Shown here: in pieces, positions 47,014-60,021 of the stretch
Position numbering within the stretch: position 1 is the stretch's first letter
Layout of the letters: each line of letters opens with the position of its first letter
Source of the DNA: Letharia columbiana
Lineage: Eukaryota; Ascomycota; Lecanoromycetes; Lecanorales; Parmeliaceae
DNA: 64,000 nt
Assembly: GCF_014066305.1 (NCBI RefSeq)
Contig: NW_023501061.1
Span: forward strand, 372,001-436,000
Direction of reading: 5' to 3'
Translations under genes and position numbers: made by a program
Notes under the pieces: generated by a model
Told to the model about the DNA's origin: nothing
The model's input: the letters and a program-made list of their open reading frames with translations, nothing else
The model's database searches: none

Positions 47014-48199
47014 ATCTGTAAATCTAAAAAGTTTCTATAAAATTTGAAATTGCTAATCGCGCGTATATCGCGGAAATTATAAAATTCGCTAAATTAGTAA
47101 ATCTAATTAGAATTCGTCTAAATTCCGCCGATTTAGTAATTATTCTAATCTTTTTCGCTAATTCTATTAGTTTAATAGTAATATATATAAAAAAAGAAAA
47201 GTTCTAATAATCGACGTTATAATAATAAGATTTTATAATAACGAGTATTAACGCTAACTTAAATTTAATTATAGAATTAGATAATTTAATAAAATTAATC
47301 GTATAAGTAATACTCTAATTATCTATAAATCTAAAAAGTTTCTTTCCGCACGATTTCCGCCGGGTTCGTACTATAAGTACGATTTAGTTTATTTAATAGA
47401 CTTTATCTATATCTAACTCTTTTCGCCGATTTAATAACTATTTTAACTCTTTCCGCTAATTCTATTAGTTTAATAAATTCAAATTTTTTTAATAATTTAA
47501 AAATTTTTACGTAATATACTCTAATATACTCTAAGTACTATTCTATATATATATAATATTAATATATATTATTATTAATATACGTATTATTATACGCTAT
47601 ATTAGAGTATTACTTACGCGACTAATTTTATTAAATCGTCTAATTCCGTAGTTAAATTTAAGTTAACGTTGATACTCGTTATCGTAAAATCTTACCGTCG
47701 TAACGTCGATTATTAGAACTTTTCTTTTTTCGTACGTATTACTACTAAATTGATAGAACTAACGAAAAAGATTAGAATAGTTACTAAATTAGCGGAATTT
47801 AGACGAATTCTAATTAGATTTACTAAATTAATAGAATTTAAGCGAATTCTAATTAGATTTACTAATTCGATAAATTTTATAATTTCCGCGATATACGCGC
47901 GATTAGCAATTTTAAATTTTATAAAAACTTTTTAGATTTATAGATGATATAGTATATAATAATATATATATTAATAATAATATATATTAATATTATATAT
48001 ATATAAAATAGTACTTAGAGTATATTAGAGTATATTACGTAAAAATTTTAAAGTTACTAAAATTTTTTAAAGTTATTAAATTAATAGAACTAGCGAAAAG
48101 AATTTAGATATAGATAAAGTTTATTAAATAAACTAAATCGTATTAATCGTACGAACTCGGCGAAAATCGTACGAAAATTAATTTTTTAGATTTATAGAT
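47014..48199 (-). mobile_element. Inverted-repeat element C (interrupted)
   Basis: The left end ATCTGTAAATCTAAAAAGTT and right end ...TTTTTTAGATTTATAGAT are those of a family of about 625 bp seen four times here. The same internal order as element B (50433-51057) is present, but it is cut at about 47320/47946 by element D. Removing D leaves about 561 bp. It lies inside LTR copy 1: copy 3 of that LTR (from 49540) runs through the matching point without it. Confidence 0.75.
47321..47945 (+). mobile_element. Inverted-repeat element D (625 bp), nested in element C
   Basis: Starts ATCTATAAATCTAAAAAGTT and ends AACTTTTTAGATTTATAGAT. It is collinear with element A (56466-57092) in the same orientation and reverse-complementary to the part of C before it, which makes the large inverted structure seen at 47.0-47.95 kb. 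No intact ORF. Confidence 0.8.
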
Positions 48200-48597
48200 A
48201 AAGGCTTTATTAAGATACTAAGTTAAGATATTAAGATATCGAGGTTAAGATATTAAGATACGAACTTAAGATATCGTATTTCTAAGAAAGCCTATTATAC
48301 GGGTAACTCGATTTTAAAGAGCCTAATAAGATAGCGAAATAGCCTCGCTAAAATAGTGGGCGAGGAATAAATAAGGTATAGGGATGATTCGTACGACTAG
48401 CGAATTAATAGTAGAAAGAAATCGTTATAAACACCCTTATATACTATAGTAAGCCTGCTATAATAGCGACGGGAACAGCCCCGAAACGACTTGATTCGAT
48501 CTCTTTACTAAGTATATCGATAATACACATAGTAAGCCTGCTATAAGGGTATGTGCGGTATTTATATAGTGAGCCTGCTACCAAATAGCATTTAACA

Positions 48598-49352
48598 CAT
48601 TCGATTCTTTCCCTACCTCCCTATCAAACCTACGAATTAACAAGTGCATAAGTTTACGGAAGTGGTCTATGTTAGTCAGGTTATTGGTTGCTGAGTACTC
48701 GCTATGGCAGCTTAGGACGGGTATATAGGACTGGCAACTTAGGATGGGTAGGCCTACGGGGTACTGGCAGTCGAAGCGGGTATGTGGGACCGGCAGTCGA
48801 AGCGGTAGGCTTATAAGGCGGATGGATGTAATGGATAGTATTACGGAGTAAGATAGCTACGAGTTGAGACAAAGGATGGAATGGAGTAGACTTGATGGTA
48901 AGAGTATGGGAGACACAGGGCAAATCTATAGTGAAGCTCTCAGGCTAGGCTGCCAACAGGTGTTGGGCGGGATTTATGACACATACATGCGTTGGATTTT
49001 TCTTCAATTCTACCGAAGGATTGTGATAAGAAGACTGGACAAGAGAAGAATTTAGAGAATCTTGCTCGCACGCAGGCAAGATATACTTAATATCTCCAGA
49101 ATCTCTGAAGGATAATGTGGGGCAGGTATGGCCCAGTTAAGACCAGCATGCGGACCGGCAAAACCTCGAATATGGTGTTTTTGAACGAATTGAAACCATT
49201 CGATGTTTTCGACTGCTACCACTACACCTCGGCAAAATCGTCTCCGGTCGAAGCCTACACGGACTATGGATGTTTGGAGATATAAGGCAAGCAATGGGCC
49301 TGCATCTCCGGTCTACCAGCCATGGGGGCCATGGCTATTGAGAGGGGGGTAG
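48598..49352. mobile_element. Relict internal region of the LTR element
   Basis: 755 bp of near-normal composition between LTR copy 1 and LTR copy 2. Its last bases, GAGAGGGGGGTAG (49340-49352), form a polypurine tract directly before the TGTTA of copy 2, as expected upstream of a 3' LTR. Short ORFs (48864-49055 plus, 49294-49052 minus) show no domain I recognise. A 15-bp direct repeat, GGCAGTCGAAGCGGT, occurs near 48764 and 48792. Most of gag-pol is missing. Confidence 0.5.
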
Positions 49353-49517
49353 TGTTATGAGCGTACCCTTGACACACCTCAGCCCTATGGCTAGCGGGCC
49401 TTGGCGGAGGCATCCCCTACCATATCATGCCTCCTTCCCACATACATAGTTCGGTAGCCTTATTATTCTATTCTACCTCACCCATACTGATATCGTATCT
49501 ATGCTGGTTCTGATAAG
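49353..49517 (+). mobile_element. Nearly unmutated fragment of the same LTR (copy 2)
   Basis: Starts TGTTATGAGCGTAC after a polypurine tract. Its first 165 bases align with 46686-46850 with almost only C/T and G/A differences, copy 2 always having the C or G. It is cut short at about 49517 and followed within about 25 bp by another copy of the LTR start. Confidence 0.75.
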
Positions 49518-49539
49518 AATATCGAGTATATAGAGATTT

Positions 49540-50030
49540 TATTACGAGCGTATTTTATATTCTTAATATATTACTTAATACTCTTATCTATTCGAGTCTA
49601 GCGTATCTTAATAGAGATATTATCTATTATTTAATATCTCTCTTTTATTTATATAATTCGATATCTTAATTATCTTATTTAATATATCTATATTAATATT
49701 ATATCTATATCGATTCTAATACTATAACTAAGATTAATCTACTTATTTTATTTATATTAGCGAATAAATTTAAAGAAACGCGTTAATAGAGACTTTAATA
49801 AGAAATTAAATTAAGCTATTATATTTCTAAGTAAGTTTATTAAATAGATAAATTAATTTTAAAGAGTTTAAAAGAAATAGCGAAACGATTTTAATAAATA
49901 GTAGTTAAGAAATAAAGAAGATATTAAACTATTTATATAACTAGCGAATTAAAAGAAATAGCTAATATTATCTTATATTTTTATATTTAAAATATATATT
50001 AATAATATTACTTATAACTTTATATATTAT
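49540..50030 (+). mobile_element. Heavily RIP-mutated LTR (copy 3)
   Basis: Starts TATTACGAGCG and follows copy 1 through the 'ctattaatat...tctatatcgattctaata' part and then through 'gcgaaacgattttaataaat', matching copy 1 on both sides of its insertion site. It therefore represents the LTR without element C. The right end is too diverged to fix; 50030 is approximate. Confidence 0.55.
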
Positions 50031-50432
50031 AACGTCTAGAATTTAAATAAGATCTTAATTAAATAAGAAATAGTCGAGTATTAAACTCGAAGAGCCTTAG
50101 AGTTATATAGTAATATAGAATTAGAAAGATAAATATATTCGTATATTAATCTAGTAGTAAAACTAATTCTTAAGAAAATAAAGAAAACTCGAGGAAAATT
50201 ACTTACTTAAGCTTATTCGCTAAGACTTATTAAGCGTATATTAAACGTACGTAAGCTAAATAATTTTAAATTCTCTTATTTAGAATCTATAAACCCCTTT
50301 TCTAATAATTATCTTCTTTCTTTAAAGATTTATTCTTAAATCTAAGTATAAAAAGAATATTTTCTTATTATTAGAAGATTTATTAAAACTTTTTAAATCT
50401 TATAAAAAAAAAAAAAGAGTTCTTTATAATAT

Positions 50433-51057
50433 ATCTGCAAATCTGAAAAGTTTCTATAAAATTTGAAATTGTTGATCGCGCGTTTATCGCGGAAATTATA
50501 AAATTCGTTAGATTAGCAAATCTGATTAGAATTCGTCTAAATTCTATCGAATTAGTAAATCTAATTAGAATTCGTCTAAATTTCGTTAATTTAGTAACTA
50601 TTCTAATCTTTTTCGCTAATTCTATTAGTTTAATAGTAATATATATAAAAAAAGAAAAGTTTTAATAATTAACGTTATAACGGTAAGATTCTATAATAAT
50701 AAGTATTAACGTTAACTTAAATTTGATTATAGAATTAGACGATTTAATGAAATTAGTTATATAAGTAATACTCTAATATAGCGTATAATAATACGTATAT
50801 TATTAATAATATATATTAATATTATATATATATAGAATAGTATTTAAAATATATTAGAGTATATTACGCAAAATTTTTAAAATTATTAAAAATTTTTAAA
50901 GTTACTAAATTAATAGAACTGGCGAAAAGTATTAAAATAATTATTAAATCGACGAAAAGAGTTAAATATAGATAAAGTCTGCTAAATAAACTAAATCGAA
51001 CTTATAATACGAACCCGACGGAAATCGTATAAAAAGGAACTTTTTAGATTTATAGAT
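50433..51057 (-). mobile_element. Inverted-repeat element B (625 bp), complete
   Basis: Left end ATCTGCAAATCTGAAAAGTT, right end AACTTTTTAGATTTATAGAT. It has the same length as D and A and runs in the opposite orientation to them. It keeps some G/C that the others lost (for example ATCTGC at the left end). No ORF. It gives the uninterrupted order needed to see that element C is split. Confidence 0.8.
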
Positions 51058-52073
51058 ATAGTATAGCGTAAATATAATATATTATAAATATATAATAAAA
51101 GTATATAACGTCTATAAATAATATTAGATATACTTTTATAGATTAAATATAATTATAATAATATATAGAGTAATAACTAATATTATAATTTAGATATATA
51201 ACGTATATAATTAATATACGATTATAATAATATTTACTTTTCTTTTAAAAAGTCTTTTATTTTATTAATAATTTTTTATTAATTTTTTATAACTTTATAC
51301 TTTTTATAACTAATATATAATAAATATATATTTAATAAATATATTTTATAAACGTTATAATTATTATTATAAGTCTTTTAAAGATCTTATAATTATATAT
51401 ATATTTCTTATATATTAATAATTATTATTTATTATACTAGCTCTTCGTAGCGCTAAATCTCTATCTATACTAAATAAGAATATTTATTATTATTATACTC
51501 GATAAGTCTTTTAATATACTATTTATTTATATAATATTATATTTAATAATAATAGAAATATAATCGCGAAATATAATTATTATACTCGTCTTTATAATAA
51601 TTATATTATAATAAGTTTTTATATAAATAATATATAATAAATATATCTATAGCGCTTATTAATTTTCTTAAAAGATTTTAATAAATAAATATATTATTAC
51701 TAGCGTTAACGTTATAATTTATATTTACTTATAATATACTTATATTATTTATTATCTTCTTATTTTCGATATTCTTAATTTTATATTTATTATATAATTT
51801 AAAATTATTTATAAATACTTTAATATAATCTTAATAATTATTTAACGTATTAAAAATTATTTAAGAATAAAGAAGAAGTTAAATAGCGAAGCGGCTTCGC
51901 TTAATAAAGCGAAGACTCTTTAAAAGATTCTAAGTATTCTAATAAGTATATATAACGTTATATAATTCGCTATATATATCTATACTTTTTATATTTATTT
52001 CTTATTTTTTATATTTATATTAAGTATACTTTAAGTGAATTTTTTTAATAAATATATTTTTCTTAATATCTAT
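51058..52073. other. AT-rich stretch without recognisable features
   Basis: No ORF, RNA gene or clear repeat partner found by eye. Confidence 0.4.
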
Positions 52074-52253
52074 ATTATAAATTAAGTTATAATATAAAAA
52101 GAAGATATATTCTTACTATTTAGAAATCTGCTTTAGTAGAGAAAGTACGAAGACGCTAATATATATTTAGTTTAGATTCTCTAAATTTCTTAAATCTAAT
52201 AGAAATAACTTTATTAGAAATTTCTATAAAAGGCTTTCGTAATACTATATTAA
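52074..52253 (+). repeat. Direct repeat, left copy (possible LTR or duplicated leader)
   Basis: About 180 bp beginning ATTATAAATTAAGTTATAAT matches 59611-59790 in the same orientation, with nearly all differences C/T or G/A. The right copy keeps more G and C. Confidence 0.7.
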
Positions 52254-55200
52254 ATATTAATAAAGAAAAAATAAGTTAACGTCCTCGTTAAGATAGCAGT
52301 TGAAATAGACGCTTATTAGTATAGTAAATAAATTAGACGTATAGTAAGTAGTAAAAGTCTTTCGCTTTAGACTTTAGAAGTTTTCTTTATTAATTTAAAA
52401 AATAATTTAATATAGATTATTATCTAATTAGTAAAGTCTTACGCGATCTTTCTTTTTCTCTTTTAAGCGTAGACTATAGTACTTACGTAGGCTATAATAT
52501 TTACGTAGACGACTATAATACTTACGTAGTTCTAATATTCTTATCTATCTTTTATTTAGTAAAAGAGATAAATACTAGCTTACGTTCGTAATTATTTACT
52601 AGCTCTATTATATTAAATAAGTTTTTAATTATATATTATATATTATATTTATAATTCTAATTCTTTTAATATAGTAAGTACTTAAACTTTTTATATATAA
52701 TTTATTTATTTATAATTATTTTAACTTCGAAGTTATCTTCTTTATTATAAATAGACGATAATTCTATATTAATTCTTCTCTTATATAAATTTAAAGCTTT
52801 AATTATAATAGTAATAGCTAGCTTTAATTAAATAATTAATATTATTAGATAAATTTATATAATTAATAATAATTTTAATCGATATATTAAGTAATTAATT
52901 TTTACTAGAATCTTAAAGAGACTAATACGTTATTATAAGAGTTTTCTATTTAAAAAACTTAGAATCGAGTATTTATAATATAATCTAAGAAAGATATTAT
53001 TTTCTTCTTTAAGATTTAACGCTAAATACTTTATATTATATTTTACTTTTATAATAATAAATAAAAATATTATAATATTATTCGCCTCTTTTCTTTTAAC
53101 TAGATAAAGCTTATAAAAGACTTTCGTAGATATTAAGAGATTCGTAAGTAATATATCTATAATATTATTAATCTTAAAATTATAATATAATTTATTAGAT
53201 ATTAAGTTTATAATATTACTCGAAAAGTTATTAAGAATAATCTAAATATATAATAAGATTTTATCTTATTTATTATTAGAATTTATAATAAGATAAAAAT
53301 ATAATACTATCTCTATCGTTTAATTAATTCGCTTAAATTAATTATTTATTTATAAATAATAGATTATAAACGTTAGAAACTTAATATATAGTTTATTAAA
53401 GATTTTCTTTTAAAAAGTAGATATAAAACGTAGATCGCGATTATTAATAATATATCTTAATACGTTTTAGTTATACTATAATAACGTATAAACTACTATC
53501 TTAACTTATTAAGTAGTAATTTAAGTCTTCTTTCTCGATATTAGAAGATTTCTTTTAATAATTTTATACGTAATAATAAGTAGATAATTATATTCTACTT
53601 TAATAAGAGATAAGATAACGATAAAGTTTATAGCTATAGTATAAAAAGAAATAGTTAAAATAATAATTAGAATAAGAAATCTATATAGCTTATATCTCTT
53701 AATTTAATTAAGTTAATATTTAGAATAATATGCTATATAAGTCCGTAAGCGCTTAAATAGATATTTAATAAAAATCGTATGAGATAATCGATTATAGTAC
53801 TTATAATAATCTCTATATTAGATAGATTATAAATTTATTTAAATATCTCTTATTTTATAGAAGATAGAATATTAAGACGCTATCTATTCTCGTCGTTAAT
53901 ATAATAAATAAAATCTTTTCTTAATATAAATAAAATTCTAGAAATATACTTTATAGACTTTACTTAGATAGTATAAGTTACTACTAAAGTAATAATAACG
54001 TTCTCTACTAAAGACTTTAGTATTTATAGAAATCTTTTCTAATAAAAATCTTTAATATATTCTTACTTTAATCGCTATTTAAAATCGTCTAATATTTTAA
54101 TAAGAGTAATATAATAGATTACTATTAATTCGATAGATATAATAATTAAGAGCTTCGGCTAGCGTTTCGTATTATTATATAAGATATTAAGTACTTTCTT
54201 AGATTAATCTATTATAGACTATATAATAGAAGTCTATAGTAAACGCGATAGTGCGTTAAGTATAATATTAAATTTATTTATCTTATAGCGAAGCTTAAAA
54301 TTAAATATCGAAAGATATTATAACATATAAATTAGGCGGAGATTAAATTTATCGATATTAATAGTATTAAGTATAATTTATTTAGAAATAAAAATTATAG
54401 TTAAATAATTAATATAGATTATTATAAGCGACTTTAAGCTAAATTTAATTATATATTAATTTTTTTTTATAATCTATACTATACTAGCGACTTTTAACTT
54501 TATAAATTAATAGTTATACTTAGCTATATTTAAGTATCGACTTAAAAATATAATTAATTAAATATTTATACGTACTATCTTATTTAAGCTTTTAAAAATT
54601 TAATTCTATTTATAATAATATATTATAGTAATAAATTCGAAGCTTTTAAAAGCGTCTAGATCTATAAATAAAGATCTTATAAAGTTATAATATATTAGAA
54701 AAGAGGGGTTAATAAAAGCTTATTAAAGCTTATAAAAGACTTTCGCTTCTACTTCGATAAGAGTATAGAATAATATTTTAGTAGTAGATTATTTACGTAA
54801 TAGATCTTTAATATTAGCTTCTAAGCTCTTAATAAGAATAATCTTTCGCTCTTATAGCGGATTAGTAAACTACGCGTAATAAGAAATCGAAGAACGAAGT
54901 TATTCTATAAGTTTAAGGAAGATTTCGAGATCTCGTAGTATTTCTAAAAATCGTAGATTAATAATTACGTAAATCTTCTTTTAAGATATAGATATATCTA
55001 GACTATTAACTCGTTAATCTAATAAAATAATTGATAAATAATTAATAAATAATTTAATTGATAATAAGCTTACTCGCTTATTATAAATAAGCTTAAAGAT
55101 TTAACGAAGATAGCTAAGATACTCTTATAACGTATATAAAAAGATAATAATATTATTTATAAATACTTTAATAAAGGCTTTAAATAGGCGTAATATAGTA

Positions 55201-56465
55201 TTTATTTATCTTTAAATATATAGCGGGAAATTCTTATATCTTATTAAGGCGATAGTAGATTCTTTCTATTCTCTATAACTAACTATTATAAACTTATAAT
55301 AGTTATTATATACTATAAGAAATTAATAAAATTAATTTATAACGTTTATAATTAATAGATATATATATTTTAATAATAATATTATAATTTCTAATTATAG
55401 CGATAATAAATAAGAATCTATTTCTATTATCTTATTAAGCTCGCGTATATCTATTATAATATATCTCTTATAATATTTAGAAGTATTCTTTTAAATTATA
55501 AAAATAGAATAGTTATATAATATAGATTATCTAAATTATATTATTTTTTCTTAATCGTATAACTTATTAAATATAGTATCGATAACTTTCTTATTCTTTT
55601 ATTCTATCGAGTATATCTTAATAGATTTAGATATTATATTAGACTTTAAGGAAATAGATATCTATTTCTCCTCTAATATATCTATCGTTTAATCTTAATC
55701 GATAAAAAGATCCTAATACTTATTAAGTAAATATATTAAGAGTTCTACTACTTTAGACTTCTTATAAATTATTATTTTATTTAATATAATATATTCTAAG
55801 AATAAATCGATTGTAATAGCTATACTATCGAATAAGATATTCGCGATAAACTTTTATAAACTAATTTAAAGATTAAATACTATTATTATTATTATAATAA
55901 TTATTATTATAACAATATTATATACTAATTTAATCTTTTAATTTCTCTATTTAATAGTAGTAAGATTAATATAATATACTTTAATAGAGAAGTATTTATC
56001 TTATTTATATTCGTCTAATACGTCTAGTTATATCTTATAAAAAATAATAATAATTAGATTAATATCGTTTCTTATTTAAACTATTTAAAAAGATATATCT
56101 ATTATATAAATATAGACTTCTTTAATATAATTTAGCGATATTAAGTATTACGATTTAAAGAATAAATTTTTATTTATCGATAGCTCGCTAGTATAAGCTA
56201 TTAATATTTATATAGTAATATAAGAAGATAGAATTATATAATATAATAATTTTATAATTCGCTTAATAAACTTAGAGCGAATATATAAATCTATAAATAT
56301 AGTTATATTTCGATAATTATTTATCTTAATAAATTAAGTAGTAAAGTTAATACTTATTCGTTCTAGTATAAGAATATTAATTTTAATTAATATATTAGTC
56401 TTAAGATTATCGACGACGTAAATCTTTTAAGTAATTTAAATAAAGGTATACGTACTATTTAATAT
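52254..56465. other. AT-rich interior, left part
   Basis: No intact ORF. If the flanking 180-bp repeats are LTRs this would be a degraded internal region, but no gag, protease, reverse transcriptase or integrase pattern can be read. Confidence 0.4.
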
Positions 56466-57092
56466 CATCTGTAAATCTAAAAAGTTCCTTTTCATACGAT
56501 TTCCGTCGAGTTCGTACTATAAGCACGATTTAGTCTATTTAGTAGACTTTATCTATATTTAATTCTTTTTATTAATTTAATAATTATTCTAATTCTTTTC
56601 GCTAGTTCTATTAATTTAGTAACTTTAAAAAATTTTAATAACTTTAAAAATTTTATATAATATACTCTAATATACTCTAAGTACTATTCTATATATATAT
56701 AATATTAATATATATTATTATTAATATACGTATTATTATACGCTATATTAGAGTATTATTTACGCGACTAATTTTATTAAATCGTCTAATTTCGTAGTTA
56801 AATTTAAGTTAGCGTTAATACTTATCGTCGTAAAATCTTATCGTCGTAACGTCGATTATTAGAACTTTTCTTTTTTTATATATATTACTATTAAACTAAT
56901 AGAATTAACGAAAAAGATTAAATTAGTTATTAAACTAGCGGAATTTAGACGAATTCTAATTAGATTTACTAAATCGATAGAATTTAAATAGATTCTAATT
57001 AGATTTACTAATTCGATAAATTTTATAATTTTCGCGATAAACGCGCGATTAGCAATTTCAAATTTTATAGAAACTTTTTAGATTTATAGATG
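56466..57092 (+). mobile_element. Inverted-repeat element A (627 bp), complete
   Basis: Left end CATCTGTAAATCTAAAAAGT, right end ACTTTTTAGATTTATAGATG: 12-23 bp terminal inverted repeats with few mismatches. It is collinear with D. It lies between the two 180-bp direct repeats, so it probably inserted into whatever they bound. Confidence 0.8.
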
Positions 57093-59610
57093 AGTACGTC
57101 TTTTATATAGAAGATAAAGATTATATACTCGTTAGAATAATAAATCTTAAATTCTAAATCTTAAATTAAAATTTTAATAATTATCTTCTTAATTTTTATA
57201 GAAGTAGAAATAAAAGTTTAATTAGCTATAGTTATAATATAGCTAGTATTAATATAAGACTTCTTCTTTTTATTTATTAACTTTTAATTAATATAAATAA
57301 TAATATAATAATAGTTTTAAAAGATATATTCGATTTTTAATATAGATTTAAATATTAAGAAGATAATAAGAGACTCTATAGTAGGCTTTCTAGACTCGAA
57401 GATTAAGATATTTATAATAAGATTTTTATTAATATTTATAGAAGAAGTAATACTTATAGAAGACTTTTTCTAATACTCTTCTCGAAGATAATTAAAAAGC
57501 TTATTATAAGAGATAATCTTATATCGATAGTATTTATACTAATAATTTATAATAGATATTATCTTTAAGAAATAGTCTTTAATAAGATTTTTATAATTAT
57601 TATAAGCGAAGTTATTATATACTTCGTAATTATAATAATTCTCGAAGTCTTCTATTAATATTACTTCGAGTATTTTAAATTAATATAAAGTATAGCTAAT
57701 ATAAGTATCTTAGCTAATTTCGTAGTCTTATAATAAATCTAATTTATTCTTATTATCTTTCTCGATTATTATTTAATACGCTTACTATAGACGTAATTAA
57801 AATCTATTTTAATTCTAATTTTAGTAATTATCGCTATTTAAACGAAGCGGCTGACGATTAGGCGATCTCGAATCTAACGCGTTTTCTTCTACTATTAAAA
57901 ACGCTATAATTTATAATTTTATTAATAGCGCTAATAGCGAGATATAGGCGTTTTCTTAAGTATTTTAATACGTTTATAAGCGTTATTAATTATTTTAATA
58001 GTCTTAATAAGTCGAGAAATATTAATTATTTTAATAAGTATTTTTATATATAAAAGGCTTCTACGAGTATAAGTATTATTAATTATTTTAATAAGCTTAA
58101 AATTAAGATTAATACTAAGATTAAGATTATCGCGATAGATATTTATAAAAATTTATTCTCTTTTATTACTATTAAGAATATAAAGCTTATCGCGAATAGC
58201 GATTAATATACTCTTATTATTAATACTTTCGCTTATTAAACGATTCTAAAAATCGATTATAATCGATAATAGCTTCTAACTCTAAAATATCTCGCTGAAA
58301 TTCCGTATTTAATCCATTTCAGATAAGTAATATATAATTCTTTATTACACTTATATCGATATTCTAAGCTACTCTTATAAGAGTTTAAATATACTCTTAT
58401 AGCTCTCGATAATAGACGATATCTTATATCGAATACTTTTCTCGTAGTAGAATTATTATATCTTAAGAACGCGATGGTTTTTAACGTGCTAGTAGTAGGC
58501 GGTACTACTTATTTATATTATAAGTAATTAAGCGTTTATTATTCTTAGTTAGCTTAGTAGTAAATTAAGTAAGTATAGTTTCTCTTAGATAGATTTAAAG
58601 GTTCTATCGTAGTAGCACGTTACCCTTAGCTCGTATTATATCCTTAACTCGATTAATAAAAACGTGTATATTTTAAAAGAAGATACTCTTATTAGAGTAT
58701 TCTATTATCGAGGCGATATTAATAAACTTACTTTTATAAAATAAATTAAAATAATTAATATTATCTAAATTAAATTAATTAGCTTTATTACTATCGTTAT
58801 CGCTATTTTCGACTAGTCCTAATTTATCTAATAGCTCTAAATCTTCTAAAGATTTAAATAAATCTAATATAATACGAAATTCTACTATTATCGCCCGTAG
58901 CTTAGCGAGCTATATTTTTATAAATTTTTATATTATAATAATAGATAGTTAAGATTTAATTAGTTAATTATAAATAGCTTTATTTATTAATATAATAGTA
59001 AATTCTACTCGCGTAATTAATTTAATAAATAAAGAAATAGATTATAATAATATCGATATATTATCTATTGAGAGAGGTTTATAATATTTAAAGAAATATT
59101 AGATAGCTAGCGTAGCTTTAAGATTTATTATATAATTATTAAAGACTTTAATAGAATATTAAAATAATAAGAAATCTATCTTTTAATATATAAAAAAGAG
59201 CTTTTTTAATATTTACTTAGATCTTATAATTACTAACTTCGAATATATATAAATAATTATAATATAATAAATAGTAATTACTATCTTATAAGAAATCTCT
59301 TAAACTCGATTAATATCTTTTATAAATACTTAAATTTAATATATAATATATATAAGATTATTAATAGAATAAAGAGTAGATAAGATATTTTTAAAAGCTG
59401 ATATAATAGTAATTATAATATTTAAAAAGATAATAAAAGCTAGCTTAATATAATAGCTAGCGATAATATAATCTAAATTAATCTAGAGAAAATATTATTT
59501 AGAGAAAGAGATATAAATTAATATTAATATTAATATTAATAGAATATTAGATTTATTTATAAGTATAAATTATTAATACTTATAAGTAATTAGAGTATTA
59601 CTATTATATT
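57093..59610. other. AT-rich interior, right part
   Basis: No intact ORF or RNA gene seen. Somewhat higher GC near 57840-57930 and 58280-58640 without recognisable coding content. Confidence 0.4.
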
Positions 59611-59790
59611 ATTATAAATTAAGTTATAATATAAAAAGAAGATATATTCTTACTATTTAGAAATCTACTTTAGTAGAGAAAGTATAAAGATGCTAATATA
59701 TATTTAGTCTAGGCTCTTTAAGCCTCTTAGACCTAGTAGAAACGACTTTACTAGAGACTTCTATAAAAGGCTTTTATAATGTCATATTAA
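59611..59790 (+). repeat. Direct repeat, right copy
   Basis: Partner of 52074-52253. It is less mutated (for example 'AGCCTCTTAGACCTAGTAGA' against a T-richer left copy) and ends across an ATG at 59779. Confidence 0.7.
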
Positions 59791-60021
59791 TCTAAGTCGA
59801 ACTCGAATTTTAAGAGTAGAAATAATAAAGATGAGATAAATAATAATAGAGATAAGAAGAAGAATAAGAAAGAAGAGAAGAAAGAGAATAAAGAGTAGAA
59901 TAAGAAAGAGGAGAAGAAAGATAATAAGATAAATTCTATTTATGAAAGCGATTTAAGAGATAGTCTTAATAATAATAGCGCTAATAATAATATTTTTAAT
60001 ATATTTAAGAGATTTAATTAG
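59779..60021 (+). pseudogene. Degraded Lys/Glu/Asn-rich reading frame
   Basis: From ATG 59779 a frame runs to TAG 60019-60021, broken by TAA at 59788 and TAG at 59896. Both stops could have come from CAA/CAG by C-to-T change. The product would be Lys/Glu/Asn-rich, from a purine-rich strand (about 59820-59930). No domain is recognised; it could be the start of a transposon protein. Confidence 0.35.

Larger units (their letters stand above)
46686..48597 (+). mobile_element. RIP-mutated LTR (copy 1), split by nested elements
   Basis: It starts TATTACGAGCG, which matches the TGTTATGAGCG start of copy 2 after G-to-A change, and ends TTTAACA, so the LTR has the inverted ends TGTTA...TAACA. Without the insertion at 47014-48199 the LTR is about 726 bp. 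Three 'ATAGTRAGCCTGCTA' motifs occur near its right end (about 48449, 48528 and 48566). The right portion is less mutated than the left. Confidence 0.65.

Noticed and set aside
47750..47935. 61-codon ORF in the AT-rich block
   Set aside because: It is part of inverted-repeat element D and reads as low-complexity Ile/Lys/Arg text; not a gene.
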